This document shows positions 55,565-63,859 of a DNA stretch of 64,000 nucleotides, piece after piece. The notes below the pieces were generated by a model. That model was not told the origin of the DNA and searched no databases. It worked only from the letters and a program-made list of their open reading frames with translations. Both the position numbers and the translations under genes were made by a program. Source of the stretch: Pseudomonas sihuiensis. GTDB taxonomy: Bacteria > Pseudomonadota > Gammaproteobacteria > Pseudomonadales > Pseudomonadaceae. Every line of letters begins with the position of its first letter. Position 1 is the first letter of the stretch. The stretch spans positions 2,480,001-2,544,000 of the forward strand of contig NZ_LT629797.1 of NCBI RefSeq assembly GCF_900106015.1. Reading direction: 5' to 3'.

Positions 55565-57048
55565 GGCTGCTGAAAACCTTCGGTTCCATCCGTACCCGCC
55601 TGCTCGCCCTGCTACTGCTGCTGGTCGCGGCCAGCTTCGGGCTGATCAGCCACAAGATCTACAACGACTCGGTGCATGAAGTGCGCGAGCTGTTCGACGC
55701 CCAGCTGTCGCAGACCGCGCGCCTGCTCATGGGTCTGGTGCGCCATGACCTGAGTGAAAGTGAACGCAACGAGATGCAGGCCGTGCTCGACGAGGCGCTG
55801 CTGCTGCACAACGCGCGCAACCCGGACAACCTGCTCGGCCACGAATACGAAGGCAAGCTGGCCTTCCAGATGCTCGACGACGATGGTGAGCTGCTGTTCC
55901 AGTCCGCCAGCGCCCCGCCCGGCTTGCTCAACAACATGATCGAGCAGCTCGGCCTGGCTCTGCCCAACGATGACCAGCCCATGCGTGAACGCCTGGCGCA
56001 ACTGGCCCGCTATCTGATCGGTTATCACACGCTGAACATCGGCGAGCATCGCTGGCGCGTGTTCGTGCTGCATGACAGTCGCGACTACCACTGGGTGCTG
56101 GCGGGCGAGCGCGATGACGTGCGCGGCGAGCTGATCGGCAAGATCGCCCGACGCAGCTTGCAACCGCTGCTGATCGGTCTGCCCATCGTCGGCCTGCTGC
56201 TGTGGCTTACCGTGGGTTGGGGTTTGTATCCGCTCAAGCGCATGGCCGATGCCATTCGCGGTCGCGCACCGGACAACCTGGCGCCGCTGGTCTTCCCGCC
56301 GTTACCCAACGAACTGGAACCGATGGCCGCTGCGCTCAACCGCCTGCTGATGCAGGTCAACCAACTGCTGGAACAGGAAAAACGCTTCATCGCCGATGCC
56401 GCCCACGAGCTGCGTACGCCGCTGGCGGTGCTGCGCATTCATGCGCAGAACGCACTGGAAGCACCGGATGCCAGCGACCGTGAAGAGGCGCTGAGGCAAT
56501 TGGGCAGCGGTGTCGACCGCGCGACCCGCGTAGTCGCACAACTGCTGACGCTGGCACGCCTCGATCCCAACGGCATCCGCCTGAACATGGACAACCTCGA
56601 CCTGCTGGCCTTCCTGCGTGGCGAGCTAGCAGAGCTGACGCCGCTGGCGCTCAATCGCGGCCAGGAGCTGATTCTCGACGCTCAGGAACCAGGCGATTAC
56701 CACCTGCCGGCGGATGCCCCCAGCCTGGGTATCCTGCTGCAGAACCTGGTGAGCAATGCCGTGCAGTACACCCCGGCGGGCGGCTGCATTCAGGTACAGC
56801 TGCAGGCCACCACTCAGGACCTGCTGCTGCAGGTACTCGACAGTGGCCCAGGTGTGCCAGCGGAGTTGCGCGAGCGCTTGTTCGAGCGCTTCTTCCGCGT
56901 TGGAGAAGGCCAGGGCGCCGGGCTGGGATTGTCCATCGTGCGCCGCGTCGTTGAATTGCATCAGGGCAGTATCGCCCTTGATGAGTCGCCGCTCGGCGGC
57001 CTGCGTGTCAGCGTGCGCTTGCCCCGGCGTCCCGGCAGCCTTGCTTGA
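55561..57048 (+). CDS. Sensor histidine kinase, QseC/PmrB-like (495 aa)
   Basis: Membrane helix 1 (about residues 12-30) and helix 2 (about 201-222) enclose a periplasmic domain of ~170 residues. A HAMP-like linker follows, then the H-box RFIADAAHELRTPLAVLRIH (His282), N-box LLQNLVSNAVQYTP and G boxes DSGPGVPAELRERLFERFFR and GAGLGLSIVRRVVELHQG. The periplasmic part contains E68-R-N-E71, an ExxE of the form used by metal-sensing PmrB/BqsS, though this is weak evidence. The start overlaps the regulator stop as ATGA. Confidence 0.94.
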   Translation: MRLLKTFGSIRTRLLALLLLLVAASFGLISHKIYNDSVHEVRELFDAQLSQTARLLMGLVRHDLSESERNEMQAVLDEALLLHNARNPDNLLGHEYEGKLAFQMLDDDGELLFQSASAPPGLLNNMIEQLGLALPNDDQPMRERLAQLARYLIGYHTLNIGEHRWRVFVLHDSRDYHWVLAGERDDVRGELIGKIARRSLQPLLIGLPIVGLLLWLTVGWGLYPLKRMADAIRGRAPDNLAPLVFPPLPNELEPMAAALNRLLMQVNQLLEQEKRFIADAAHELRTPLAVLRIHAQNALEAPDASDREEALRQLGSGVDRATRVVAQLLTLARLDPNGIRLNMDNLDLLAFLRGELAELTPLALNRGQELILDAQEPGDYHLPADAPSLGILLQNLVSNAVQYTPAGGCIQVQLQATTQDLLLQVLDSGPGVPAELRERLFERFFRVGEGQGAGLGLSIVRRVVELHQGSIALDESPLGGLRVSVRLPRRPGSLA

Positions 57049-57184
57049 GTGATCGCGATGGCGAGCCTCAATTTTCACACATAGCCATAGGCAATCACAA
57101 AGATAGAGACAATCCGTTTTATCAATCGAAACGTTTATCCAATCATGCACACCTGTTCAACAGCCGCTACAGTAGTAACTTCGC

Positions 57185-57283
57185 ATGAGCCTGATCAAAC
57201 GTTTCTTCCAGCAATCCCAACCGAGCCAGCAGCCGACCACCCCGACCGTGCAGGAGCATCCGAACTTCTGGATGTACCAGTGA
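57185..57283 (+). CDS. Possible microprotein (32 aa)
   Basis: ATG at 57185 opens a frame reading MSLIKRFFQQSQPSQQPTTP and ending HPNFWMYQ, closing one base before the stop of the convergent ribbon-helix-helix gene. The amphipathic start and Gln/Pro/Thr middle look like a genuine small protein, and codon use is normal, but no good ribosome site is present. I do not recognise it. Apart from this frame the 57049-57284 gap holds nothing I can name. Confidence 0.3.
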   Translation: MSLIKRFFQQSQPSQQPTTPTVQEHPNFWMYQ

Positions 57284-57284
57284 C

Positions 57285-57587
57285 TCAGCCGCTCGCCCCA
57301 ACCACCCTCAGTGGCACCTGACGCCCGGCCTTCTGTGCCAGGTAGCGGGTGCAGCTGACACGCAGGAACGAGGCGAAATTGACCACTTCGCCGCGAAAGT
57401 CCATGACCTCGTCATGCAACTTGGCGATCAGCTGGTTGGTGGTCATGCCATCGACTTCGGCGATTTCACGCAGGATGTCCCAGAACTGATTTTCCAGACG
57501 CAGCGTGGTAACCACGCCGCGGATGCGCAATGAACGTGAGCGCGACTCGTAGAGAATCGGATCGGCCTTCACATAGAGTTCGCACAT
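57285..57587 (-). CDS. Ribbon-helix-helix domain protein (100 aa)
   Basis: The RHH-like core is RIRGVVTTLRLENQFWDILREIAEVDGMTTNQLIAKL: a basic beta strand, then two helices, as in the RHH_4 family of small proteins often annotated as arylsulfate sulfotransferase-like or DNA-binding. The end is RVSCTRYLAQKAGRQVPL. GGAG lies nine bases before the ATG at 57587. DNA binding is expected but targets are not visible. An inverted repeat lies just upstream. Confidence 0.82.
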   Translation of the reverse strand: MCELYVKADPILYESRSRSLRIRGVVTTLRLENQFWDILREIAEVDGMTTNQLIAKLHDEVMDFRGEVVNFASFLRVSCTRYLAQKAGRQVPLRVVGASG

Positions 57588-57605
57588 CGGTCGTGCTCCT
57601 GAAAG

Positions 57606-57659
57606 GTAGGGCGGGTGCAACCCGCCACGTATGGACTGGCGGGTTGCACCCACCCCTAC
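57606..57659. repeat. Intergenic inverted repeat with 22-23-base arms
   Basis: Arms at 57606-57627 (GTAGGGCGGGTGCAACCCGC...) and 57637-57659 (ending CACCCCTAC) are complementary except for one extra base. The loop is nine bases. It lies between the DJ-1-type and ribbon-helix-helix genes, which share a strand. Confidence 0.75.
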
Positions 57660-57742
57660 GTCTTGCCCGCGCCATAGCCCGGTGCAGTCAGTGCGTGAAT
57701 GCTGGCGATGATGCGCCCGGATTGCATCCGGGCTCCGGCTGC

Positions 57743-58324
57743 TCACAAGCGGATTTCAGTCCCCAGCACCTTGAGAAACGCCGCCAGCCAAGCTGGATGC
57801 GCAGGCCAGGCCGGCGCGGTGACCAGCTTGCCCTGCACGTGCGCCTGGTCCACCGGGATTTCCACGTACTTGCCGCCGGCCAACGTCACTTCCGGCGCAC
57901 AAGCAGGATAGGCGCTGCACTCACGTCCCTCCAGCACCCCGGCCGCCGCCAGCAGCTGGGCACCATGGCAGACGGCAGCGATGGGCTTGTCGGCCTTGGT
58001 GAAGGCCTTCACCAGGGCGATGACGTCGGCATTCAGGCGCAAGTATTCAGGAGCACGGCCACCGGGAATGACCAGAGCGTCGTAATCTTGGGCACGGACC
58101 TTGGCGAAATCGAAGTTGAGCGCAAAGTTGTGCCCCGGCTTCTCGCTATAGGTCTGGTCGCCCTCGAAATCGTGAATGGCGGTGCGTACCGTCTGGCCGG
58201 TTACCTTGTCCGGGCAAACCGCATGCACGGTATGGCCGACCATCTGCAGCGCCTGGAACGGCACCATGGTTTCGTAGTCCTCGGCGTAGTCGCCGACCAG
58301 CATGAGAATCTTCTTGGCAGCCAT
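57743..58324 (-). CDS. DJ-1/PfpI family protein (193 aa)
   Basis: A single DJ-1/PfpI domain with the nucleophile elbow [20 protein letters not shown] (Cys119, followed by His120) and glutamate/aspartate in [19 protein letters not shown]. Family members act as glyoxalase III, deglycase-like or chaperone proteins; the true role of this one is open. The family length is ~190, as here. GGAG precedes the ATG. Confidence 0.9.
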   Translation of the reverse strand: MAAKKILMLVGDYAEDYETMVPFQALQMVGHTVHAVCPDKVTGQTVRTAIHDFEGDQTYSEKPGHNFALNFDFAKVRAQDYDALVIPGGRAPEYLRLNADVIALVKAFTKADKPIAAVCHGAQLLAAAGVLEGRECSAYPACAPEVTLAGGKYVEIPVDQAHVQGKLVTAPAWPAHPAWLAAFLKVLGTEIRL

Positions 58325-58436
58325 GATCGTCTCCTGAAGGTAGGTGGAACGAATGCCATTATTCGCCCCTATTTCCTCCGACAGGTAACAGCCGGGTACT
58401 ACTCAGCAAACAGTCAAGCGTCGATACATCGACTTT

Positions 58437-58509
58437 GTAGAAGCGGCGCCCCGCCGCGAACCTGGCCGGTGCAGCATCGAAAAGCTTCGCCCCGGGGCGG
58501 GGCTCCTGC
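58437..58509. repeat. Intergenic inverted repeat, family shared with 43942-44015
   Basis: Imperfect 24-base arms (58437-58460 and 58486-58509) with GCGGCGCCCCGCCGCGAA on the left; the loop contains GGCCGGTGCA. The same architecture is found at 43942-44015. It lies after the stop of the SDR gene at 58570 (minus strand). Confidence 0.75.
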
Positions 58510-58569
58510 CAAACGCCGCATTGAGCGTTTTATATGATCATTGCCGGCCTTTCAGTGCCCGCATGTGTT

Positions 58570-59481
58570 CTAGAGCGCGTACTTCTGCAGGTTCGCCATC
58601 ATCTCCTTGAGCGCCTCGACGTTGTCGGCCGGGTGCGCAGCGCCCTCGAAATCGCAGATACGTTGCCACTGCGCCGCGACATCCTCGGGACTGAAACCGG
58701 CCTTGGGATCGAAGCCCGCGCCCAGGCTGCGCTCCCAGCGCACCTTGCCCACCCAGCCACCGCCGACTTCGTACAGGCTGCCGGTGTCCTGACAGGCGGC
58801 GCTGCCGAGGTACACCACCAGCGGGCTGACCAGCTCGGGTTTGAGTTGCTCGAACACCTGCGGCGGGATCAACCCTTCGGTCATGCGCGTGGCACCGGTC
58901 GGTGCGATGGCGTTGACCAGGATATTGTTCTTGCGCCCTTCGATGGCCAGTGTACGCGTCAGCCCGTAGAGGCCGAGCTTGGCCATGCCATAGTTGCTCT
59001 GGCCGAAGTTGCCGTAGATGCCGGAGGTCGACGAGGTGAAGATGACCCGGCCGAAGTTCTGTTCGCGCAAGTGAGGCCAGGCCGCGTGAGTGGTCTTGTA
59101 GGCACCTTCGACATGAACCCTGTAGACCAGATCCCAGTCGGCATCTTCCATCTTGTGGAAGCTCTTGTCGCGCAGGATGCCAGCGTTGTTGACTAGCACA
59201 TCGATACGGCCGAAATGATCCAGCGCCGTCTGCACGATCTTGTAGCCATCGGTGACCGAGTCATGGTTGGCCACTGCAGTACCACCGAAGGCGCGAATCT
59301 CTTCCACCACCTTGTCGGCCGCCGAAGCGTTGGCCCCTTCACCATGGGTGCTACCGCCGAGATCGTTGACCACCACCTTGGCGCCATGGCGAGCGAACAG
59401 CAGTGCATGGGCGCGGCCCAGGCCACCGCCAGCACCGGTGACTATGACTACTTGATCTTCGAAACGGATGGCATCGCTCAT
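58570..59481 (-). CDS. SDR of the multifunctional 3-hydroxyacyl-CoA dehydrogenase type (303 aa)
   Basis: The SDR core is VVIVTGAGGGLGRAHALLFARHGAKVVVNDLGGSTHGEG, NNAGILRD, FTSSTSGIYGNFGQSNYGMAKLGLYGLTR and NILVNAIAPTGATRMTEGLIP. This pattern (GGSTHGEG, SGIYGNFGQSNYG) is that of the dehydrogenase part of peroxisomal multifunctional enzyme type 2 (17beta-HSD4-like), which acts on (3R)-hydroxyacyl-CoA. NAD is likely because of the Asp in NDLGG. The C-terminal tail lacks the hydratase domain. GAGG precedes the ATG. Confidence 0.92.
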   Translation of the reverse strand: MSDAIRFEDQVVIVTGAGGGLGRAHALLFARHGAKVVVNDLGGSTHGEGANASAADKVVEEIRAFGGTAVANHDSVTDGYKIVQTALDHFGRIDVLVNNAGILRDKSFHKMEDADWDLVYRVHVEGAYKTTHAAWPHLREQNFGRVIFTSSTSGIYGNFGQSNYGMAKLGLYGLTRTLAIEGRKNNILVNAIAPTGATRMTEGLIPPQVFEQLKPELVSPLVVYLGSAACQDTGSLYEVGGGWVGKVRWERSLGAGFDPKAGFSPEDVAAQWQRICDFEGAAHPADNVEALKEMMANLQKYAL

Positions 59482-59592
59482 CGACAGCTTCCTCGGGCAG
59501 GTTGTGAATGCACCGAGTGTCAGGCAGCCCCGCGCGCTTCACAAGGCGCGCGGGACTGCTGAATGACGGCCGATAATGCGACCTTATACGGC

Positions 59593-59871
59593 TCAGTTAC
59601 CGGTGCCGGAACCCGAGCCGGAACCACTGCCATCACCCGAACCACCCCGGTCACCGCCGGGGTTGCCATCGGTGTTGGGGCCCTGCACCGGCGGGATGCC
59701 CTCACCGTCATCGGCCGGATTCATCGGATTGCTGTCCCCCGGTGTGGTCGGCGTGGTGGGCCCAGGAGTACCCGGCGCATCGTTATCGCTACCGGCAAAG
59801 GCCGGCAATGCCATCGCGCCCAGAATCCCGCTCAGCAGCAATGCAGATAATTTCTTGTTCATGTTGTTCAT
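59593..59871 (-). CDS. Exported Gly/Pro/Ser-rich protein (92 aa)
   Basis: A signal peptide (MNKKLSALLLSGILGAMALPAFA within the start) is followed by a low-complexity mature part of about 70 residues: GSDNDAPGTPGPTTPTTPGD, then NTDGNPGGDRGGSGDGSGSG repeats to the end. It is acidic and probably disordered, in the periplasm or cell surface. GAGG lies six bases before the ATG at 59871; a second ATG three codons later is possible. No known family. Confidence 0.72.
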   Translation of the reverse strand: MNNMNKKLSALLLSGILGAMALPAFAGSDNDAPGTPGPTTPTTPGDSNPMNPADDGEGIPPVQGPNTDGNPGGDRGGSGDGSGSGSGSGTGN

Positions 59872-59977
59872 GAGTAACCTCGACTTTCCTGTGAGTGACA
59901 CAGTTACTGAGTCGCTCACGGTGCCGGAGGTTCGACAAAAATTATCGCAACGCTGACCCGCTCATCCTCGCGTACGC

Positions 59978-60508
59978 TCAGGCAATACGAATCAGGCTGA
60001 GGTGGTTGTACAGATGCAACACGTGCGCCTCGGCGTATTCGCCATGCTCCAACGCGCCATAGGCGAAGTGCGGCTGCAGCGCACCCTGGTGCTCGGCAAA
60101 ACGCTCAAAAGCCACCTGCAGTCGCTGCAAGGCCAAGGCCTGATCGGCTGGCTCGATCAGAGCGGCTGCGCCGGGAATTGCCTCATCCAGCGGATGACGC
60201 ATGGCGCCGCGCGCGCTGAACACGGCGAACGCGGCTGGCCCGAGGCTATGGCGAAACCAGGCCGGTTTCAGTTCGGGATAACCGTCGATGGAATAATCGA
60301 TGCTTTGCGCGCAGTGATTGAATACTTCGCTCGGGCTCCAGCCGCGAATGCTCTGCAGCGTCTTGCCTTGCAGATCCGCCAGCACCTGGCGCGCGCCCTC
60401 CAGGCTGACGACCGCCGGCCGCGGCCCGGCAGGCAAGGCCCAGAAGCCGGCGCCCAGTGCGGCGGCTCCACCGAGCGCAGCGCCTTTGAGCAGGGTACGT
60501 CTACGCAT
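59978..60508 (-). CDS. Tat-exported DUF1569 protein (176 aa)
   Basis: The N-terminus MRRRTLLKGAALGGAAALGA is a twin-arginine signal (RRRTLLKG). The mature part has the DinB/DUF1569-like helical pattern (WSPSEVFNHCAQSIDYSIDG, then VLHLYNHLSLIRIA), with histidines set as in DinB metal sites. GGAG precedes the ATG at 60508, which overlaps the stop of the hydrolase gene by eight bases, so it is the last gene of a three-gene operon. Function unknown. Confidence 0.85.
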   Translation of the reverse strand: MRRRTLLKGAALGGAAALGAGFWALPAGPRPAVVSLEGARQVLADLQGKTLQSIRGWSPSEVFNHCAQSIDYSIDGYPELKPAWFRHSLGPAAFAVFSARGAMRHPLDEAIPGAAALIEPADQALALQRLQVAFERFAEHQGALQPHFAYGALEHGEYAEAHVLHLYNHLSLIRIA

Positions 60509-61394
60509 GCGAGCTCCTTGCGTCGCGAAACTGCAGGTAATGCTCGAGCACCTCAGCCGGCGCCTCCAGCTGCGGATAGTGGCCAATGCCGTCGAGCAGA
60601 ACGGTGTCGGCGTCGGCGATCAACTCACGGTAACGCGCCACCATATGCGCACCGGAGATGGGATCGAAGGCGCCATCAATCACCCGCATAGGCAGCGTCG
60701 TGGCCTGCATCGCCGTGACCCAGCGCTGCCGTTGCTGGCGCCGCTCGGGCATGTAGCGAATCAGACGATGCATCACCGCCGGGCCGTTGTTGTACGCCAC
60801 CAGTTGCCACAGGGCATCCAGTTCGGCTTCGCTGGCCTGGGTGTGCGGGCCGAAGATGCGGGCGAAACTCTGTGCCAGCTTGCGCCGTGAGAACAACGGC
60901 CCGATCAGCGGACCAAGCGGCCCGAGCAGCAACTTCTGCACCCGCACCGGATGATGGGTTTCGGGGAACAGACCGCCGTTGAGGAACACACAACTCGCCA
61001 GCTGCAGTTGCCCCTCCTGATGCCGCGCGATCAGCTCCTGGGCAACGCTGTCACCATAGTCGTGAGCCAGCACATGCACCGGGCGCCGTTCGCCAATATG
61101 GGCCAGCAGTTCCTGCTGCAGATCGGCCTGTTCCAGCAAGCTATAGGCATGCCCACGCGGCTTGGCCGAGTAACCGAAGCCAAGCATGTCGCAGGCGATC
61201 ACCCGGTAACGCTCGGCCAGTGTCGCCCACAGGCGATGCCAGTCCCAGCTGGCACTGGGAAAGCCGTGAATCAGCAGCAGCGGCTGGGCTTGCGTGTCTC
61301 CAGCGGTCCAGTAACGGATCGTGTGACCACGAAAGTGCAACGCCTGGCTTTGCGCGCGCCAATCATCCAGGGCGATGCCTGGCAGCTCGCTCAC
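60501..61394 (-). CDS. Alpha/beta hydrolase with aspartate nucleophile (297 aa)
   Basis: Oxyanion region LLIHGFPSASWDW, nucleophile elbow VLAHDYGDSVAQEL (Asp112 where esterases have Ser), acid region RVIDGAFDPISGAHM and catalytic His in GIGHYPQLEAPAEV. An Asp nucleophile is typical of haloalkane dehalogenases and epoxide hydrolases; a cap domain lies between (FLNGGLFPETHHPVRV on). Either activity is possible. The ATG overlaps the aldolase stop as ATGA. Confidence 0.9.
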   Translation of the reverse strand: MSELPGIALDDWRAQSQALHFRGHTIRYWTAGDTQAQPLLLIHGFPSASWDWHRLWATLAERYRVIACDMLGFGYSAKPRGHAYSLLEQADLQQELLAHIGERRPVHVLAHDYGDSVAQELIARHQEGQLQLASCVFLNGGLFPETHHPVRVQKLLLGPLGPLIGPLFSRRKLAQSFARIFGPHTQASEAELDALWQLVAYNNGPAVMHRLIRYMPERRQQRQRWVTAMQATTLPMRVIDGAFDPISGAHMVARYRELIADADTVLLDGIGHYPQLEAPAEVLEHYLQFRDARSSHA

Positions 61395-62167
61395 TGGTCG
61401 TAACCTGGCATCTGCTGGTCCAGCTTGCGCAGCAGCGCTGGCCAGGGCAACGCGCCGCCCATGCCCTGCGGCGTTTTCATCACGCCAGCGATCATCGCCC
61501 GCGCGCCGTCGAGAATCTGCTGCGGAATGTGGATCAGCTCGGCACCGCCGCTCTGCGCCATGACCTGGATCTCGCAGGCACGCTGCAGGATGAACATGCC
61601 GAGAAAGGCGTCGGCGATGCCGCCGAAAGCAGTGAGCAACCCATGGTTGGGCAGGATCATGAAGTTCTTGTCGCCCAGGTCCGCCTGCAGCCGCGCTTTC
61701 TCATCATGATTCAGCGCCACGCCCTCATAGCCGTGGTAGGCCAGGCTGGCGAGGACGAACAGCGATTGCTGCGACAGGGGCAGCAAGCCCTGCTTCTGCG
61801 CCGACACGGCGATGCCCGCCGGGGTGTGAATGTGCAGCACGCAGCCGACGTCGTGGCGCACCTCGTGCACGGCGCTATGAATGGTGTAACCGGCTGGATT
61901 GATGTCGAACGGGCTGTCCATCAGCTTGTTGCCCGCCAGGTCGACCTTGACCAGGCTCGACGCCGTGATTTCGTGGAACATCAGGCCATAGGGGTTGATC
62001 AGGAAATCTTCCGTACCCGGTACCTTGGCAGAGATATGGGTGAAGATCAGATCGTCCCAGCCATAGAGGGCGATCAGCCGGTAGCAGGCGGCGAGGTCGA
62101 CGCGTGCACGCCATTCGGCCTCGGAAACCAGATTCTTCACGGCAGGGAGTTTCAGCGGAGCATTCAC
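61391..62167 (-). CDS. Class II aldolase/adducin family protein (258 aa)
   Basis: The class II aldolase core is visible: LIALYGWDDLIFTHISAKVPG, FLINPYGLMFHEITASSLVKV, the metal-binding HIHTPAGIAVSA and PNHGLLTAFGG. The family cleaves sugar-phosphate-like C-C bonds with a divalent metal, or has lost activity (adducin-like). Two in-frame GTG codons compete; the one at 62167 has GAGG eight bases upstream, the one at 62176 does not, so 62167 is chosen. It leads a three-gene operon with the hydrolase and the Tat protein. Confidence 0.88.
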   Translation of the reverse strand: MNAPLKLPAVKNLVSEAEWRARVDLAACYRLIALYGWDDLIFTHISAKVPGTEDFLINPYGLMFHEITASSLVKVDLAGNKLMDSPFDINPAGYTIHSAVHEVRHDVGCVLHIHTPAGIAVSAQKQGLLPLSQQSLFVLASLAYHGYEGVALNHDEKARLQADLGDKNFMILPNHGLLTAFGGIADAFLGMFILQRACEIQVMAQSGGAELIHIPQQILDGARAMIAGVMKTPQGMGGALPWPALLRKLDQQMPGYDQ

Positions 62168-62326
62168 GGCGGTCACCTCGATATTCTTGTTGGTCGGTGG
62201 TGTCCGCAGTCTAGCCAGGCGCGTCGCTGGCGGTAGTTGCCCTGGCAGCCATCTTGATGGCTTTGCGGGTCATGGCGCTGGCGCGCCGCGGTGCGATAGG
62301 CAGGTATTCGCCGCTTTTATCGCCGG

Positions 62327-62794
62327 TCAAACCAGCTCGGGGTAATCGCGCGCCAGCAGCGGCCACTGTGCCTGAGCCTCGGCATCATCGGCCAGCAGGC
62401 GAAAGCCCTCGAACTGGAACTCCGGCGCCACAGTGCAACCGACCAGCGTATAGGCGCCCGTCGAGCGCGCCGCCTGCCAGGCATGAGCCGCTACCACGCG
62501 CTGCGGCATCTGCCCCTCACTGACCGGCCCGAGCAACTCGCAACGCACCGCGTTGGGGGTATCGGCTACCAACAACTGCAGAGGGTCGCCCTCGTGAAAG
62601 TGCCACAGCTCGTCGGCGTCGACCCGATGCCAGCGACTGACCGCACCACCCGGCAGCAGGAACAGAATTGCACTGGAAGCCGCCCGACCCTGAGCATTGC
62701 GCTGCGCCGAAACGAACAGGCGACGGTAGTAACCGCCCTCGGGATGCGCGGCAAGCCCGAGGCTGTCGATCAACTGGCGAGCGCGCGGGTGCAC
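62327..62794 (-). CDS. Cupin DUF985 protein (155 aa, GTG start)
   Basis: The DUF985 cupin core is clear: LGLAAHPEGGYYRRLFVSAQ, SAILFLLPGGAVSRWHRVDADELWHFHEGDPLQL, and APEFQFEGFRLL at the end. The His and Glu residues of the beta barrel fit a metal-site cupin; activity is unknown (some members are sugar-nucleotide epimerase-like). The GTG is two bases after the flavodoxin stop, with AAGG upstream, so translation is coupled. Nothing is visible in the 62168-62326 gap. Confidence 0.85.
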   Translation of the reverse strand: MHPRARQLIDSLGLAAHPEGGYYRRLFVSAQRNAQGRAASSAILFLLPGGAVSRWHRVDADELWHFHEGDPLQLLVADTPNAVRCELLGPVSEGQMPQRVVAAHAWQAARSTGAYTLVGCTVAPEFQFEGFRLLADDAEAQAQWPLLARDYPELV

Positions 62795-62795
62795 G

Positions 62796-63245
62796 TCAGG
62801 CCTTCAGCGCCGCCACGAAGGCTTGCAGCCAGGGTTCGGCATCGGTTTCAGGCGTGACGGTTTCGCTGGAGTCCAGGCGCAGCATTTCCACCACTTCGCG
62901 CAGGCCCAGCTCGGCATACAGCTCACGCATCAGTTCACCGCCGCCGCAGAAGGTGTCATAGCTGGAGTCGCCCAGCGCCAGCACCGCAGCCGGTTTGCCG
63001 CTCCAGGCCGGCAAACGGTCTCTGATTTCGCTGTACAGCGGCAGCAGGTTGTCCGGCAGCTCACCCATGCCAGTGGTGGACGTGACGGTAAGGAAGGCGT
63101 CCGGCGCGAAGGCCAGCAGCTCCTCGAGGCTCACATTCGCTTTGTGCCAGGCGTCCAGCCCGGCGGCCTTGAGCTGGCGCTCGGCGTGGCGAGCGACTTC
63201 CTCGGCCGTACCGTAGACCGAGCCCGAGAGAATGGCGACTTTCAT
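62796..63245 (-). CDS. Flavodoxin (MioC-like, 149 aa)
   Basis: A short-chain flavodoxin: FMN phosphate loop ILSGSVYGTAEEVARH, TSTTGMGELPDNLLPLY, and the second FMN loop LALGDSSYDTFCGGGE. It is close to the MioC-type electron-transfer proteins of Pseudomonas and E. coli. GGAGG precedes the ATG at 63245. The cupin gene follows immediately, implying one transcript. Confidence 0.92.
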   Translation of the reverse strand: MKVAILSGSVYGTAEEVARHAERQLKAAGLDAWHKANVSLEELLAFAPDAFLTVTSTTGMGELPDNLLPLYSEIRDRLPAWSGKPAAVLALGDSSYDTFCGGGELMRELYAELGLREVVEMLRLDSSETVTPETDAEPWLQAFVAALKA

Positions 63246-63347
63246 GACACCTCCGGAAACAGGAAAAACGCCGCGCATTATGCCGCAAGTGGACAGCCCG
63301 ACCCGATGTTTTAGAATGCAGCCCATAACCATCGCGGAACCGGACTC

Positions 63348-63794
63348 ATGATCAATGCCAAACTGCTGCAACTGGTAGTCGACGCCTCCAACGATGGGAT
63401 CGTGGTGGCCGAGCAGGAGGGCGAAGACAATATTCTGATCTACGCCAACGCGGCATTCGAACGCCTGACCGGCTACCCCTGCGATGACATCCTCTATCAG
63501 GATTGCCGTTTCCTGCAGGGCACTGACCGTGCACAGCTCGGCCTGCAGGCCATTCGCGAAGCGGTCAAGGCGAACAAGCCCTGCCGACAGATCATTCGTA
63601 ACTACCGCAAGGATGGCAGCGCGTTCTGGAACGAGCTATCGATCACTCCGGTGCTGAACGAAAGCGACCAGTTGACCTACTACATCGGTATCCAGAAGGA
63701 TGTTACCGAACAGGTCGAAGCCAAGCAGCGGGTGCGTGAGCTGGAGGCAGAGGTCGCCGAGCTGAAGGCAGAGCTGGCGCGCCTGAAAAGCTGA
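63348..63794 (+). CDS. Short LOV-domain blue-light receptor (148 aa)
   Basis: A stand-alone LOV/PAS domain very like the P. putida PpSB1/SB2-LOV proteins: MINAKLLQLVVDASNDGIVV, then the photoactive motif YQDCRFLQGTDR with Cys53 ready to form the flavin-cysteinyl adduct, and NYRKDGSAFWNELSITPV. The last ~25 residues (RVRELEAEVAELKAELARLK) form a coiled-coil helix used for dimer formation, with no effector domain. It probably signals by light-dependent dimer change. The ribosome site is weak (GGA). No partner gene is adjacent. Confidence 0.92.
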   Translation: MINAKLLQLVVDASNDGIVVAEQEGEDNILIYANAAFERLTGYPCDDILYQDCRFLQGTDRAQLGLQAIREAVKANKPCRQIIRNYRKDGSAFWNELSITPVLNESDQLTYYIGIQKDVTEQVEAKQRVRELEAEVAELKAELARLKS

Positions 63795-63859
63795 CGAACG
63801 GATAAAACTATCCTTCGCCAGCGCAGTCAGATGGGTTTGACCCCGTGCAGTATTATCCC

